From positions 1 to 58,043 of the forward strand of contig CADEFQ010000018.1 in assembly GCA_902826635.1 (NCBI GenBank): 58,043 nt of DNA, given 5' to 3'. This DNA is from an uncultured Pseudomonadota bacterium. GTDB lineage: Bacteria; Pseudomonadota; Gammaproteobacteria; Steroidobacterales; Steroidobacteraceae. This document shows, piece after piece, positions 42,535 through 52,301 of this stretch. The notes beneath the pieces were generated by a model. That model worked only from the letters and a program-made list of their open reading frames with translations. It did no database searches and was not told where the DNA came from. Position 1 is the stretch's first letter. Each line of letters begins with the position of its first letter. A program made the translations under genes and the position numbers.

Positions 42535-44586
42535 ATGGATCGCATTACATCCGTGCCGGCCACTGTCAATGTCGGTGATGAGCCCGAGTCTAATACTTCG
42601 TCGAATCCGTGGTTCGGTGACATTGTCGCCGAGCGGCTCTCGCGCCGGCAGATGATCGCGGGCAGCGTGGCGGCGGCCGTCGGTGTGGCGGTCGCGTCGC
42701 GCGCGGATGCACACGGTGGCGGCCGCAACGGGCACCACCTGGGGCACGACTTCCGGCGGCCGTTGAGCCCGGGCTTCGCGCCGGTGCCGCACTCGAGCGC
42801 CGACGCGGTGATCGTGCCCGAAGGCTACAGCGTGCAGGTGCTGATTCCCGAGGGCGAGCCGCTGACGCGCGGCGCCGCGCCGTACATTCCCGGCGACCTG
42901 AACACGGGTGCCGACCGCGAAGGGCAGGTCGGCGCACACCACGACGGCATGTGGTTCTTCCCGTTCGTGCACGGCCAGCCCGGCAATCGGCACGGCCTCC
43001 TGTGCGTCAACCACGAGAACATCAATCCCGAACTGATCCACCCGGACACCCAGGGCGGCGCTTATGAAGCCGGCAACGTCCGGCCGATCGAGGACGAAGT
43101 GCGCAAGGAGCTCGCCTCGCACGGCGTGAGCGTCGTCGAAATCGCGCGCGACGGTGGCGAATGGCAGGTGGTGAAGGGCAAGTACAACCGCCGCATCACG
43201 GTGGGTACGGTCATGGAGTTTACCGGTCCGGTGCGTGGCGCGGATCTCCTGAAGACGAAGTACAGCCCGAACGGCACCCGCGCACGCGGCACGCTCAACA
43301 ACTGCGCCAACGGCCGCACGCCCTGGGGCACCTATCTCACCTGCGAAGAGAACTGGGCGGGCTACTTCTACAACAGCGGTGTCCGTCCGCGCGAACAGGC
43401 TCGCTACGGTGTGCCGGCCGCCGCCACGAGCACGCTCGGCTGGGGTACACGCCCCGAGGATCCCTACCGCCGCTTCAACACGACGCCAGTCGCCGGCGCG
43501 GACGCCACGCAGGACTATCGCAATGAGACGAACACCTTCGGCTGGGTGGTGGAGATCGATCCCTTCGAGCCGAAGTCGACACCGAAGAAGCGCACGGCGC
43601 TCGGCCGCATGGGCCATGAGGGTGCGGAAGTGGCGCCGGTCACCGCCGGGCGGCCGATCACTGTGTACCTCGGCGACGACGCGCGCGGCGAGTATCTCTA
43701 CAAGTTCGTGACGAAGGACGTATACCGCCCGGGTCGTACCGACGGCTCGATACTCGACCGCGGCACGCTCTACGTCGCGAAGTTCCACGCCGACGGCGGC
43801 GGTGAATGGATCGCGCTCGCGCACGGCGCCAACGACCTCACTGCGGCGAATGGCTTCGCGAACGAGGCGGAAGTGCTCATCAACACGCGCAGCGCGGCCG
43901 ATCTCGTCGGCGCGACGCGCATGGATCGCCCGGAATGGACCGCGATCAATCCCTTCACGCGACGCGTGCAGCTCGCGTGCACCAACAATTCGCAGCGCGG
44001 TGTCGCCGCGAACCAGCCGGTCGACGCCGCCAATCCTCGCCGCCGCAACCCCGACGGCCATATCGTGTCGTGGCTCGAGGAGGGTGGCCGCTTCGAGGCG
44101 ACGACCTTCAGCTGGAACATTCTCTTTGCCGGTGGCCCGACGGCGGAGCGCATCGCAGCGCTCGGCGCGGCCGACAGCGTGTATCAGGGCGACCCGCTCT
44201 ACGCGGTGCAGGCGTTCCCGGATTCGCCGGAGAAACAACAATTTCTCGGCGAGGACGCGACCTTCAACAGCCCCGACGGATTGTTCGTTTCGCGCAGTGG
44301 CATCTTCTGGATCCAGACCGACGGCTACTCGAGCGCCTCGCGCGGCTTCGGCAACCAGCAGATGCTCGCGGCCGATCCGGTGACGGGCGACCTGCGGCGC
44401 TTCCTGACGGGACCGGTCGGCTGCGAGCTCACGGGGATCACCGAGACACCCGATTGCCGCACGCTGTTCGTCAACATCCAGCACCCGGAAGGCTCGAGCA
44501 CGTGGCCCGCGATCGGCGGTGAGACGCGCCCGCGCTCGGCGACGCTCGTCATCACGAAGGATGATGGGGGGATTGTGGGAACTTGA
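42535..44586 (+). CDS. PhoX-family alkaline phosphatase (Tat-exported)
   Basis: The 683-residue protein carries a twin-arginine signal (SRRQM, 36-40, followed by a hydrophobic stretch to about 58). Its body matches the PhoX/DUF839 family: VNHENINPELIH, LTCEENWAGYF, GRMGHEGAEV, YLGDDARGEYLYKF, CTNNS and FNSPDGLF with SRSGIFWIQTDG. PhoX enzymes are calcium- and iron-dependent phosphatases that release phosphate from organic esters in the periplasm after folded export. The start ATG 42535 has GGGAG nine bases upstream. Tandem Pho-box-like sites upstream suggest control by phosphate starvation. Confidence 0.88.
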   Translation: MDRITSVPATVNVGDEPESNTSSNPWFGDIVAERLSRRQMIAGSVAAAVGVAVASRADAHGGGRNGHHLGHDFRRPLSPGFAPVPHSSADAVIVPEGYSVQVLIPEGEPLTRGAAPYIPGDLNTGADREGQVGAHHDGMWFFPFVHGQPGNRHGLLCVNHENINPELIHPDTQGGAYEAGNVRPIEDEVRKELASHGVSVVEIARDGGEWQVVKGKYNRRITVGTVMEFTGPVRGADLLKTKYSPNGTRARGTLNNCANGRTPWGTYLTCEENWAGYFYNSGVRPREQARYGVPAAATSTLGWGTRPEDPYRRFNTTPVAGADATQDYRNETNTFGWVVEIDPFEPKSTPKKRTALGRMGHEGAEVAPVTAGRPITVYLGDDARGEYLYKFVTKDVYRPGRTDGSILDRGTLYVAKFHADGGGEWIALAHGANDLTAANGFANEAEVLINTRSAADLVGATRMDRPEWTAINPFTRRVQLACTNNSQRGVAANQPVDAANPRRRNPDGHIVSWLEEGGRFEATTFSWNILFAGGPTAERIAALGAADSVYQGDPLYAVQAFPDSPEKQQFLGEDATFNSPDGLFVSRSGIFWIQTDGYSSASRGFGNQQMLAADPVTGDLRRFLTGPVGCELTGITETPDCRTLFVNIQHPEGSSTWPAIGGETRPRSATLVITKDDGGIVGT

Positions 44587-44646
44587 GGGGCTGCGGGCGC
44601 TCGTCCGCTAACGTGCTAGTCTGACCCGCCCACTGCCGGTCAGCCG

Positions 44647-45930
44647 ATGGTCTCCACCGAAATCGTCGTCATCCTGATCCTCGTTCTGCTGAACGGGTTC
44701 TTCGCACTCTCCGAAATGGCGCTGATCTCCTCGCGCCGCGCGCGCCTGAACGCGCGGGCCGAGCAGGGCAGCCGCGGTGCGCGCATCGCGCTCGCGCTGC
44801 TCGAGGATTCGACGAGCTTCCTGTCCGCCGTGCAGATCGGCATCACCCTGATCGGCATCGTGACGGGTGTCTACAGCGGTGCGACGCTCGCTGCGCACCT
44901 CGACGACGTGATCGCCGCATGGGGCGTGCCGATGGCCTACGCCGAGGAAATCGCCTACGTCGCCGTGGTGCTGATCGTCACCTACGTCACGCTGATCCTC
45001 GGCGAACTCGTGCCGAAGCGCATTGCGCTCGAAAACGCCGAGGGGCTCGCGATCCTCGTCGCGCCAGTGATGCGGGGCTTTGCGCTGCTGATGCGGCCCT
45101 TCGTCTGGCTGCTGCGCGGCGCGGTCGATCTCGCGCTGAAACTGGTGCCGGTTTCAGCGGCGTCGCAGCGTTCGGTCACCGAAGACGACGTGCGCGCAAT
45201 GATCGCGGAAGGCACGCGCTCGGGTGTCTTTCTCGCGAGCGAGAAGCGGCTGATCGAAGGCGTGCTCGCGCTCGCCGACCAGCGGGTCGGCGCGGTGATG
45301 GTGCCGCGCCAGGACATCGTCTGGCTCGACCTCGACGAGCCGCTCGCGGTGCTTTGGCAGGAGGCGAAGGACAGCGGCCATGCGCGCTTCCTCGCCGCTC
45401 ACGGTGCGCTCGAGCAACTTGCGGGGGTGGTGACGCTCGCCAGTCTCAGCGAAGCACTGCGGCGCGGCAGCCTCGATCCCGAGCATGACCTCTTTCCCGC
45501 GTTGCACGTGCCGGAGAGCATCACCGTGATGCAGATGCTGGACCAGTTCCGCCGCTCGAGCACGCATCTTGCGGTCGTGATCGATGAGTACGGCGCGATC
45601 GAAGGCATTGCGACGCCGATCGATATCCTGAAGGCGATTGCGGGTGAGCTGCCGGATGTCGGCAGCCGCGAGCGGCCCGAAATCGTGACGCGCGAGGACG
45701 GCTCGCTGCTGATCGACGGCCATCTGCCGATCGACGAGTTGCAGCGCGCCCTCGGCCGCCGCGACATGGCTTCCGGCGACTACCACACGGCGGCGGGCTT
45801 CGTGCTCGCGCGCCTTGGCCGCATCCCGAAGGCGGGCGACGTCGTGACCTGGCGCGGGCTGCGCTTCGAGGTCGTCGATATGGACGGGAAGAGGATCGAC
45901 AAGCTCGTCGCCTCCGCGCCGAGGGCTTAG
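44647..45930 (+). CDS. CNNM/CorC (HlyC)-family membrane protein
   Basis: The 427-residue protein has the DUF21 (CNNM) transmembrane domain (about 1-190, with LNGFFALSEMALISSRRARLN and a GELVPKRIALENAEG helix), a pair of CBS domains (about 205-335, including VPRQDIVWLD and VIDEYGAIEGIATPIDIL) and the C-terminal CorC_HlyC domain (about 345-425). Members are linked to magnesium or cobalt efflux and were once called hemolysins. It overlaps the convergent CapA-like gene by four bases. It stands 60 bases after phoX without an evident terminator. Confidence 0.9.
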   Translation: MVSTEIVVILILVLLNGFFALSEMALISSRRARLNARAEQGSRGARIALALLEDSTSFLSAVQIGITLIGIVTGVYSGATLAAHLDDVIAAWGVPMAYAEEIAYVAVVLIVTYVTLILGELVPKRIALENAEGLAILVAPVMRGFALLMRPFVWLLRGAVDLALKLVPVSAASQRSVTEDDVRAMIAEGTRSGVFLASEKRLIEGVLALADQRVGAVMVPRQDIVWLDLDEPLAVLWQEAKDSGHARFLAAHGALEQLAGVVTLASLSEALRRGSLDPEHDLFPALHVPESITVMQMLDQFRRSSTHLAVVIDEYGAIEGIATPIDILKAIAGELPDVGSRERPEIVTREDGSLLIDGHLPIDELQRALGRRDMASGDYHTAAGFVLARLGRIPKAGDVVTWRGLRFEVVDMDGKRIDKLVASAPRA

Positions 45931-47042
45931 CGCGCCGAACGCTGCACGTCCCCGTCATCGCCGAACACGAGCGCGCCGTCGGGGAACGCGGCGGCGGTCA
46001 GGGCCCGAATGAGCGCAAGCGCACGCGCCTGCGGATCGATCGACGGGCCATCGGGGCGCAGCTGGATCGTCGAGTCGATGCGGCCATGCTGAAAGCGGCC
46101 TTCGGCATCGAGGCGCGCCGTGAGGATCGGCGCGATGCCGCGATTGCCTTCGACGCCGATACCGTAGTAGGTCGCGAAGTTGCCGAGGCTGTAGGCGATC
46201 AGCCGCTCGCGATACAGTTCCATCGCCCGCGCTACGTGCGGTCCGTGGCCGATGAGCAGGTCGGCCCCGGCATCCACCATCGCGTGCGCGAACATCACGA
46301 CGTCGCCGCGATCCTCACCGACGTAGTACTCGCGCGCGAAGGGCAGCGCCTCGGCGCCGTCGCCCTCGGCGCCCGCGTGAAACGAGACGATCACGACGTC
46401 ATTCGCCGCGGCGAGTGCACGCACGCGCTCGACGGCAATGTCATGGTCGTTGAGCGAGTTCGCACCGACGTTCGGTGCGAACGCGACCATCGCGACGCGC
46501 ACGCCCTTCACCGTCATCTCGACCCAGGTGCCCTCGCGCCCGGAGTGGCGGATGCCCACCGCGTCGAGCGCCGCCATGCTCGAATCACGGCCCGCTTCGC
46601 CGAAGTCGCGCGCGTGGTTGTTGGCGAGGCTCATCAGGTCGAAGCCCGCCGCGGCAAGATAGGCCGCGTAGCGGGTCGGAGTGCGAAACAGAAAGCACTT
46701 TGTCGAGCTGCCGCACTTCTTGACCGGCTCGCCGCCGTCCATCAGCACGCCTTCGAGGTTGCCGAACGTGATGTCCGCCGCCGACAGGATCGGCGTGACA
46801 TGCCGCAGGAAGCCGATGCCGTCGTCGTCCGGCAGGATGTTCTTCGGGAAATCGGTGCCAAGCATGATGTCGCCGACCGCGGCGATCGAGATCTCGGTCG
46901 GTAGCGGGGGCGGCCGTGGCGGCGCCACCACTTCGGCGGGCGGTGGCGCAGCGGGCGGCGGCGGCGGTGTCGCGCAACCGGCCAGCACCGCGGTGGCGAT
47001 CAGCAGGGCCAACGACAGCCTGACCGCGGGTGCCCGCTCCAT
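45927..47042 (-). CDS. CapA-family lipoprotein (poly-gamma-glutamate synthesis-like)
   Basis: The 371-residue protein has a lipoprotein signal with lipobox LAGC (Cys23) and a Pro-rich linker, followed by the CapA/PgsA metallophosphatase-like fold: AVGDIMLG, GNLEGVL, LANNHARDFG, VSFHAGAEG and IGHGPHVARAMELY. Homologues take part in capsule or poly-gamma-glutamate export in Gram-positive bacteria; in Gram-negatives the role is mostly unknown. It would sit in the periplasm, anchored by lipid. The SPOR-domain gene ends two bases upstream of its ATG, so the two are in one transcript. Confidence 0.85.
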   Translation of the reverse strand: MERAPAVRLSLALLIATAVLAGCATPPPPPAAPPPAEVVAPPRPPPLPTEISIAAVGDIMLGTDFPKNILPDDDGIGFLRHVTPILSAADITFGNLEGVLMDGGEPVKKCGSSTKCFLFRTPTRYAAYLAAAGFDLMSLANNHARDFGEAGRDSSMAALDAVGIRHSGREGTWVEMTVKGVRVAMVAFAPNVGANSLNDHDIAVERVRALAAANDVVIVSFHAGAEGDGAEALPFAREYYVGEDRGDVVMFAHAMVDAGADLLIGHGPHVARAMELYRERLIAYSLGNFATYYGIGVEGNRGIAPILTARLDAEGRFQHGRIDSTIQLRPDGPSIDPQARALALIRALTAAAFPDGALVFGDDGDVQRSAR

Positions 47043-47044
47043 GC

Positions 47045-47572
47045 TCAGTCGCCGACGCGGATCACGAGCGCATCGATGTCAGCGGCACGCAGCCGGTCGC
47101 GCACGCGATTCAGCTCCTTGAGGTCGGCGATCGGGCCGATGCGCACGCGATGCCACACGTCGGCATCCACCGCGACCCTTTGGACCGCCGCGGTGATGCC
47201 CTGCAGTGCAAGCTGTGAGCGCACGCGCTCGGCGTCGGGTTGGCTGCGATAGGAGCCCGCCTGCAGCACGTAGACGCCCGGGCGCTCGACCGACGACGTC
47301 GGCGCGTCGCGCTTGACGTCGCGGTCCTTCTCCGGAACCACGACTTCGAACTTCGGCAGCATTTCGTAGAAATCGTACTGCTTGCCGGCGGCTTCGTCGT
47401 CCGCGGGCGTGGCGTCGGCGGGTCCGGCCGCGACACGCGGTTCGGGGCGCGTGGCCTGCGCGTCGCCCGCGGCCTGCAGCGCCCGCTGGTTCATCACGAC
47501 GAAGACGAGCAGCGCCACCACGAGCCCGCTCGCGAGGCCGTAGCCGAACTGCCGGTAGCGACCGAGCTCCAT
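47045..47572 (-). CDS. SPOR-domain membrane protein (FtsN-like)
   Basis: The 175-residue protein has one N-terminal transmembrane helix (about 10-28), an Ala/Pro-rich linker and a C-terminal SPOR domain (about 98-172: YVLQAGSYRSQPDAERVRSQL, WHRVRIGPIADLKELNRVRDRL). SPOR domains bind denuded septal peptidoglycan, so a periplasmic role near the division site is expected. SPOR genes next to argS are common in Gammaproteobacteria (FtsN). It lacks the long N-terminal region of true FtsN, so that name is not assigned. It lies 41 bases downstream of argS and just before the CapA gene. ATG 47572 gives the membrane anchor; the upstream open frame is a shadow of argS. Confidence 0.88.
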   Translation of the reverse strand: MELGRYRQFGYGLASGLVVALLVFVVMNQRALQAAGDAQATRPEPRVAAGPADATPADDEAAGKQYDFYEMLPKFEVVVPEKDRDVKRDAPTSSVERPGVYVLQAGSYRSQPDAERVRSQLALQGITAAVQRVAVDADVWHRVRIGPIADLKELNRVRDRLRAADIDALVIRVGD

Positions 47573-47613
47573 GCCGCCGCTCCGGGTCGACTTGTAGTCT
47601 CGCGCCGAGGGTC

Positions 47614-49374
47614 TCACATCGATTCCGGTGCGGACACGCCGAGGAGCCCGAGGCCGTTGCGCACCACTTGCTGCACGCCGAGCGCCAGCGCGAGCCGCGC
47701 GTTGCGCAGCGGCGGATCCTCGACGATGAACGTCGCGGCGTTGTACCAGGTGTGAAAGCTGTTCGCGAGTTCGCGCAGGTAGTGCACGAGCGAGTGCGGC
47801 GTGCGATTCACCGCGGCCTGGCGCACGATTTCCGGATAACGCACGAGCGCGGTGAGCACGGCCTGTTCGTGTTCGTCGGCGAGCATTCCGAGGTGCGCGC
47901 GCGCCGCCGCCTCGTCGTAGCGATAGCCCTTGGCGACGAGTTGCTTCATCACGCTCGACACGCGCGCGTGCGCGTACTGGATGTAATAGACCGGGTTCTC
48001 GTTCGAACGCGACTTCGCCAGCTCGAGGTCGAAGTCGAGCGGCTGGTCGTGGCTCCTCATCAGGTAGAAGAACCGGCAGGCGTCGGTGCCGACTTCCTCG
48101 CGCAGCTGACGCAGCGTGACGAATTGCGCGTCGCGCTTGCCCATCGGGATTTTCTCCTCGCCGCGCCAAAGGCTCACGAACTGGATCAGGATCGCCTCGA
48201 GGCAGTCACCGGGCTGTCCCATCGCGATGAGACCCCCGCGCACCCGCGCGACGTAACCGTGATGGTCCGCGCCGAGTACGTCGACCAGGTGGTCGAAGCC
48301 ACGCTCGCGCTTCTCGAGGTGGTAGGCGATGTCGGAGGCGAAATAGGTCTTCTCGCCGTTTGCGCGCACGACGACGCGGTCTTCGTCGTCGCCGAATTCC
48401 GTTGCGCGAAACCAGGTCGCGCCGTCCTTTTCGTAAAGCCGACCCTGGCCGCGCAGCACTTCGAGCGCGTGCTCGATCGCGCCGCTCGTCGTCAGGGTGC
48501 GCTCGGAATACCAGCGATCGAAGGCGACGCCGAAGTCCGCGAGATCGCTGCGGATATCGGCGAGCATTGCCGCGAGCGAGAAGTCGAGCACGCGCCGGAA
48601 GTCTTCCGCGCCGAGGAGGGCGCGCATGCGCTCGATGATCGCATCGACGTATTGGTCCTTGTCGCCGCCCGCCGGGGCGTCCGGCGGCAGGTCCGCAAAC
48701 ACGTTCGCGGCGGGCCGGCGCACTGCGTCGCCGTGCGCGGCGTGCAGCGCCTTTGCGAGCACCCGGACGTAGTCACCGCGATAACCGTTTGACGGAAATT
48801 CGAGCGACTCGCCGCAGGTTTCGAGATAGCGCAGCCACACGCTCGCCGTGAGGATGTCCATCTGCCGACCGGCGTCGTTGATGTAGTACTCGCGGTGCAC
48901 CTCGTAGCCGGTCGCCTCGAGCAGGTTGCCGAGCGTGGCGCCGAATGCGGCTTGCCGGCCGGTGCCCACGTGCACGGGCCCGGTCGGATTCGCCGACACG
49001 AACTCGAGGATCAGCTTGCGCCCCGCGCCATCGCTGTTGCGGCCGTATTTCGCGCCCGTTTCGAGCACGCGCCACAGTTCGTCGAGGTTGGCGGCGGCAT
49101 TCAGGTGGAAATTGATGAAGCCCGCGCCCGCGATTTCCGCACGCGAGACGAGCGGGCTGGCGGGCAGTGCCGCGATGATTTCCGCCGCGAGCTCGCGCGG
49201 AATGCGACCGGCGCCTTTGGCGAGGCGCAGCGCCACGTTTGAGGCAAAATCGCCGTGTCTGGAGTCGCGGGTGCGCTCGACCACGATCGCGGACGGGTCG
49301 GTGGGCGGCAATTTGCCGGCCGCGCCCAGCTGATTCAGCGCTGCGGCAAGCAGGCTCTCGAGTTCTGTTTTCAA
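47614..49374 (-). CDS. argS: Arginine-tRNA ligase
   Basis: The 586-residue class I synthetase charges tRNA-Arg. It has the N-terminal Arg-tRNA-specific additional domain (1 to about 110), the HIGH-equivalent motif HVGT (135-138) inside ANPTGPVHVGTGRQ, the KMSK-like MGKRDAQF segment, and a C-terminal anticodon-binding domain beginning near NENPVYYIQYAHARVSS. Length and order are standard. It is upstream of the SPOR gene in the same direction and divergent from the EF-hand gene, with an inverted repeat in between. Confidence 0.96.
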   Translation of the reverse strand: MKTELESLLAAALNQLGAAGKLPPTDPSAIVVERTRDSRHGDFASNVALRLAKGAGRIPRELAAEIIAALPASPLVSRAEIAGAGFINFHLNAAANLDELWRVLETGAKYGRNSDGAGRKLILEFVSANPTGPVHVGTGRQAAFGATLGNLLEATGYEVHREYYINDAGRQMDILTASVWLRYLETCGESLEFPSNGYRGDYVRVLAKALHAAHGDAVRRPAANVFADLPPDAPAGGDKDQYVDAIIERMRALLGAEDFRRVLDFSLAAMLADIRSDLADFGVAFDRWYSERTLTTSGAIEHALEVLRGQGRLYEKDGATWFRATEFGDDEDRVVVRANGEKTYFASDIAYHLEKRERGFDHLVDVLGADHHGYVARVRGGLIAMGQPGDCLEAILIQFVSLWRGEEKIPMGKRDAQFVTLRQLREEVGTDACRFFYLMRSHDQPLDFDLELAKSRSNENPVYYIQYAHARVSSVMKQLVAKGYRYDEAAARAHLGMLADEHEQAVLTALVRYPEIVRQAAVNRTPHSLVHYLRELANSFHTWYNAATFIVEDPPLRNARLALALGVQQVVRNGLGLLGVSAPESM

Positions 49375-49387
49375 GCGCGCAAGTTTA

Positions 49388-49419
49388 CCGGAACCTGGCG
49401 GTCAACCGGCAGGTTCCGG
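49388..49419. promoter_or_regulatory. Perfect 10-base inverted repeat in the argS / EF-hand divergent promoter region
   Basis: CCGGAACCTG and CAGGTTCCGG flank a 12-base spacer. The two genes diverge here, so a terminator is unlikely. An operator for a dimeric regulator, or a hairpin in the leader of the EF-hand gene, are the main options. It starts 14 bases from the argS ATG. Confidence 0.45.
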
Positions 49420-49456
49420 CTGCGTTATGGAGGGGTCAGAGCCCGTGGAGTCACAC

Positions 49457-49939
49457 ATGAAAGCTACGTTGATCGGTCTCGCCTTCGCCGCCGCGCCGTT
49501 CGCGGTGCTGGCGGACGACCCGAAAATGGTCCATGACGAGCCGGCATTGAACGAGGCCGCCCTGATTCGTCATTTCGACAAGGATGACGATGGCCGCGTC
49601 TCGCGCCAGGAGGCGATCGATGCCGCGATCGCGCGCGCCAACAAGCGCTTCGATCAACTGGACACGAACAAGGACGGCTATCTCACGCAGGACGAATTGA
49701 ACGCCGCGCGCGAGTCGCGGCGCGGCGAGATGCAGCAGCGCGGGGGCGATCGCTGGAAAGCGGCGGACAAGGACGGCGACGGCGCGATCTCGCGCAGCGA
49801 GGCCGAAGCCGGCATGCCACTGCTCTACCGGCGTTTCGATCAGCTCGATGCGAACAAGGACGGCAAGATCACGCGCGACGAGATGCCGCAGGGCAAGCGT
49901 GTGGACGGCGCCAAGCCGTCGCAGCGGCCCTCAGAATAG
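49457..49939 (+). CDS. Exported EF-hand calcium-binding protein
   Basis: The 160-residue protein begins with a signal peptide (MKATLIGLAFAAAPFAVLA) and has four EF-hand loops: DKDDDGRVSRQE (41-52), DTNKDGYLTQDE (69-80), DKDGDGAISRSE (104-115) and DANKDGKITRDE (131-142). All have Asp at position 1 and Glu at position 12. It should bind several Ca2+ ions in the periplasm as a buffer or sensor. No other domain is present. It overlaps the 3' end of the convergent priA gene by nine bases. Confidence 0.88.
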   Translation: MKATLIGLAFAAAPFAVLADDPKMVHDEPALNEAALIRHFDKDDDGRVSRQEAIDAAIARANKRFDQLDTNKDGYLTQDELNAARESRRGEMQQRGGDRWKAADKDGDGAISRSEAEAGMPLLYRRFDQLDANKDGKITRDEMPQGKRVDGAKPSQRPSE

Positions 49940-52132
49940 TTCGAGCGGGTCCACGTCGAGCGCCCAACGCACCCGCCGCGCGCTGGGCAGCGACTCGGCC
50001 TGCGGCAGCCACGCGTCGAGAAAGCGATGCAGCGCCGCGCGATCGCTGCTCTCGACGAGCAGCTGCGCGTGAAAGCGGTCGGCGCGTCGTGCCATCGCCG
50101 CCGGGGCCGGGCCGAGCAACTTGATCGCGCGCGGCGCCGCCATCGAGCGCCGCGCTTCCCCCAGGAATTCCACGGCCTCGTGCAGCGTGAGCGCCGAAGC
50201 GCGCAGGGCGGCGAGCCGCCCGTACGGTGGCCAGCCCGCCGCCTGCCGTTCTGCGAGGGCCGTTTCGGCAAACCCCTCGTAACCCCGCGCGAGCAGGCTC
50301 ACGAGCAGTGGATGCTCCGGGTACTCGGTCTGGATCAGGACTTCGCCGGGCCGCGTGCCGCGACCCGAGCGACCCGCCACCTGCACGATCGTCTGTGCGA
50401 GTCGCTCGGCGGCGCGGAAGTCCGTGCTGAAGAGCCCGTGGTCGGCGTTCAGCACCACCGCGAGCGTCACCTCCGGGAAATCGTGGCCTTTCGTCACCAT
50501 CTGCGTGCCGACGAGAATGCGCGCCTCGCCGGACGCCACGCGCGCGAGCACCGCGTGCAGCTCCTCGTCGCGGCGCACGACATCGCGGTCGAGCCGCGCG
50601 AGCGTGGTTTCCGGAAAGAGCGTCGCGAGGGTTTCCTCCACGCGCTCGGTGCCCTGGCCGACGGCGCGCACTTCGTAGCCACATTGCGGGCAGCGCGCCG
50701 GCAACGGCGCATCCGCGCCGCAGTGATGGCACTTGAGGCGGGCGGCGCGCGCGTAGACGGTGAGGCGCGCGTCGCACGCGGTGCAGCCGGCGATCCAGCC
50801 GCAGGACGTGCACGCGAGCGTCGGTGCGTAGCCGCGGCGATTCAGGAACACGAGCACCTGGCCGCGCTCCGCGAGATGCCGGCGCATCGCTTCGGCGACC
50901 GTGGTCGACAGACCGTTGCGCAGCGCTTCGGCGCGCAGGTCGACGAGCGCGAGCCGCGGCGGCAGCGCCTCGCCCGCGCGCCGCGGCAGCGCAAGGCGTG
51001 CGTAGCGGCCGAGTTGCGCGTTGTGCAGGCTCTCGAGCGACGGTGTCGCGGTGCCGAGCACGATCGGCACGCCGGCGCGCTGGGCGCGCATGACCGCGAT
51101 GTCGCGCGCGGAATAGCGAAAGCCGCCCTCGTGCTGCTTGAACGAGGCGTCGTGCTCTTCGTCGATCACGATAAGCCCGAGTTGCGAAAGTGGCGCGAAC
51201 ACGGCCGAGCGCGTGCCGAGCACGATGCGCGCGCGGCCCGAGAGCGCGTCGCGCCACGCGGCGAGGCGCGCCGTGCCCGTGAGCGCCGAATGCAGCGTCG
51301 CCATCGGCACCGAAAAGCGCGCGGCGAAGCGACCGACGAGCTGCGGCGTGAGCCCGATTTCCGGCACGAGGACCAGTGCGCGCTCGCCGCGTGCGAGCAC
51401 GCGCTCGACGAGACGCAGGTAAACCTCTGTCTTGCCGCTGCCGGTGATCCCATGGAGAAGAAAGGCGCCGAAGCGGCCCCGGCCGCCGTCGATCGCGTCG
51501 ACCGCCGCCGCCTGTTCCGCCGTCAACGTGAACGGTGAAGCGGTCACCGGGGCGGCGGCGCGAGCTGTCGATTCGGGATCGGCGCCCGTGGCCGGTGCTG
51601 ACTGCGAGGCCGCCCATCCGCGCTTCACAAGCGCGTGGATCGCGTCGCGGGCGCCGCCGCCCAGTGCGACGAGCGCTTCGGAATCGAGCCCATCGCTGGC
51701 GACCAGGGCGGCGAGAACCTCGCGCTGCCGCGGCGCGCGCTGCAGTCCGTCGCTTTCGTGGGCCGCGACGCCGTCGGTCGTCGCGACCCACACCTCGCGC
51801 AGGGCGCGCGAGGTCGCGCCTTCCCGCGCGAGCTTCGGCAACGCCGCGAACAACACCTCGCCGATCGGGTGGTGGTAGTACTCCGCGGCCCAGCGCAGCA
51901 GCGCAAGCAGTTCCGCATCGAGCACGGGCTCCGGGTCGATGAGTTCAGCGATGCGCTTCAGCTTCTCGCGCGGTACGTCGGAGGTCGCGGCGGCTTCGAG
52001 CACGATGCCGACGAGCTGGCGCCGGCCAAAGGGCACGCGCACACGCGCGCCGGGGTGCGCCACTCCTTCGCCCGCGAGGTAGTCGAAAGTCCTGCGGAGC
52101 GGAGTGTCGAGCGCCACGCGCATGACCGGCAT
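49931..52132 (-). CDS. priA: Primosomal replication-restart helicase
   Basis: The protein is 733 residues from ATG 52132. It has the DNA-binding N-terminal domain (about 1-100), the DEAH helicase core with LLHGITGSGKTEVYL (Walker A) and DEEHDASFKQ, and a cluster of paired cysteines (CTSC, CTAC, CHHC, CPQC) binding two zincs. Conserved later motifs are VGTQMVTKGHDFPEV and VAGRSGRG. PriA reloads the replisome at stalled forks. In-frame TTG and ATG codons nearby make the first few residues uncertain; the ATG at 52132 was chosen on the MRVALDTPL family N-terminus. It diverges from the sigma-factor gene. Confidence 0.94.
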   Translation of the reverse strand: MPVMRVALDTPLRRTFDYLAGEGVAHPGARVRVPFGRRQLVGIVLEAAATSDVPREKLKRIAELIDPEPVLDAELLALLRWAAEYYHHPIGEVLFAALPKLAREGATSRALREVWVATTDGVAAHESDGLQRAPRQREVLAALVASDGLDSEALVALGGGARDAIHALVKRGWAASQSAPATGADPESTARAAAPVTASPFTLTAEQAAAVDAIDGGRGRFGAFLLHGITGSGKTEVYLRLVERVLARGERALVLVPEIGLTPQLVGRFAARFSVPMATLHSALTGTARLAAWRDALSGRARIVLGTRSAVFAPLSQLGLIVIDEEHDASFKQHEGGFRYSARDIAVMRAQRAGVPIVLGTATPSLESLHNAQLGRYARLALPRRAGEALPPRLALVDLRAEALRNGLSTTVAEAMRRHLAERGQVLVFLNRRGYAPTLACTSCGWIAGCTACDARLTVYARAARLKCHHCGADAPLPARCPQCGYEVRAVGQGTERVEETLATLFPETTLARLDRDVVRRDEELHAVLARVASGEARILVGTQMVTKGHDFPEVTLAVVLNADHGLFSTDFRAAERLAQTIVQVAGRSGRGTRPGEVLIQTEYPEHPLLVSLLARGYEGFAETALAERQAAGWPPYGRLAALRASALTLHEAVEFLGEARRSMAAPRAIKLLGPAPAAMARRADRFHAQLLVESSDRAALHRFLDAWLPQAESLPSARRVRWALDVDPLELF

Positions 52133-52301
52133 CGGGTCCAAATAAAGCCTTTATGATCAAAAGGTTGAGTGCAATGCGCGGCCGGCGGCCCCTCGGGACG
52201 TCAACGCAGCGCGCGCGGCTACGTTTCTTTCCGGCATGGACGCACTTGCAGCGTTGCCGCGGGCTTATAGCATGACCTTTGCCCAAGGCGACGGCCACGA
52301 C

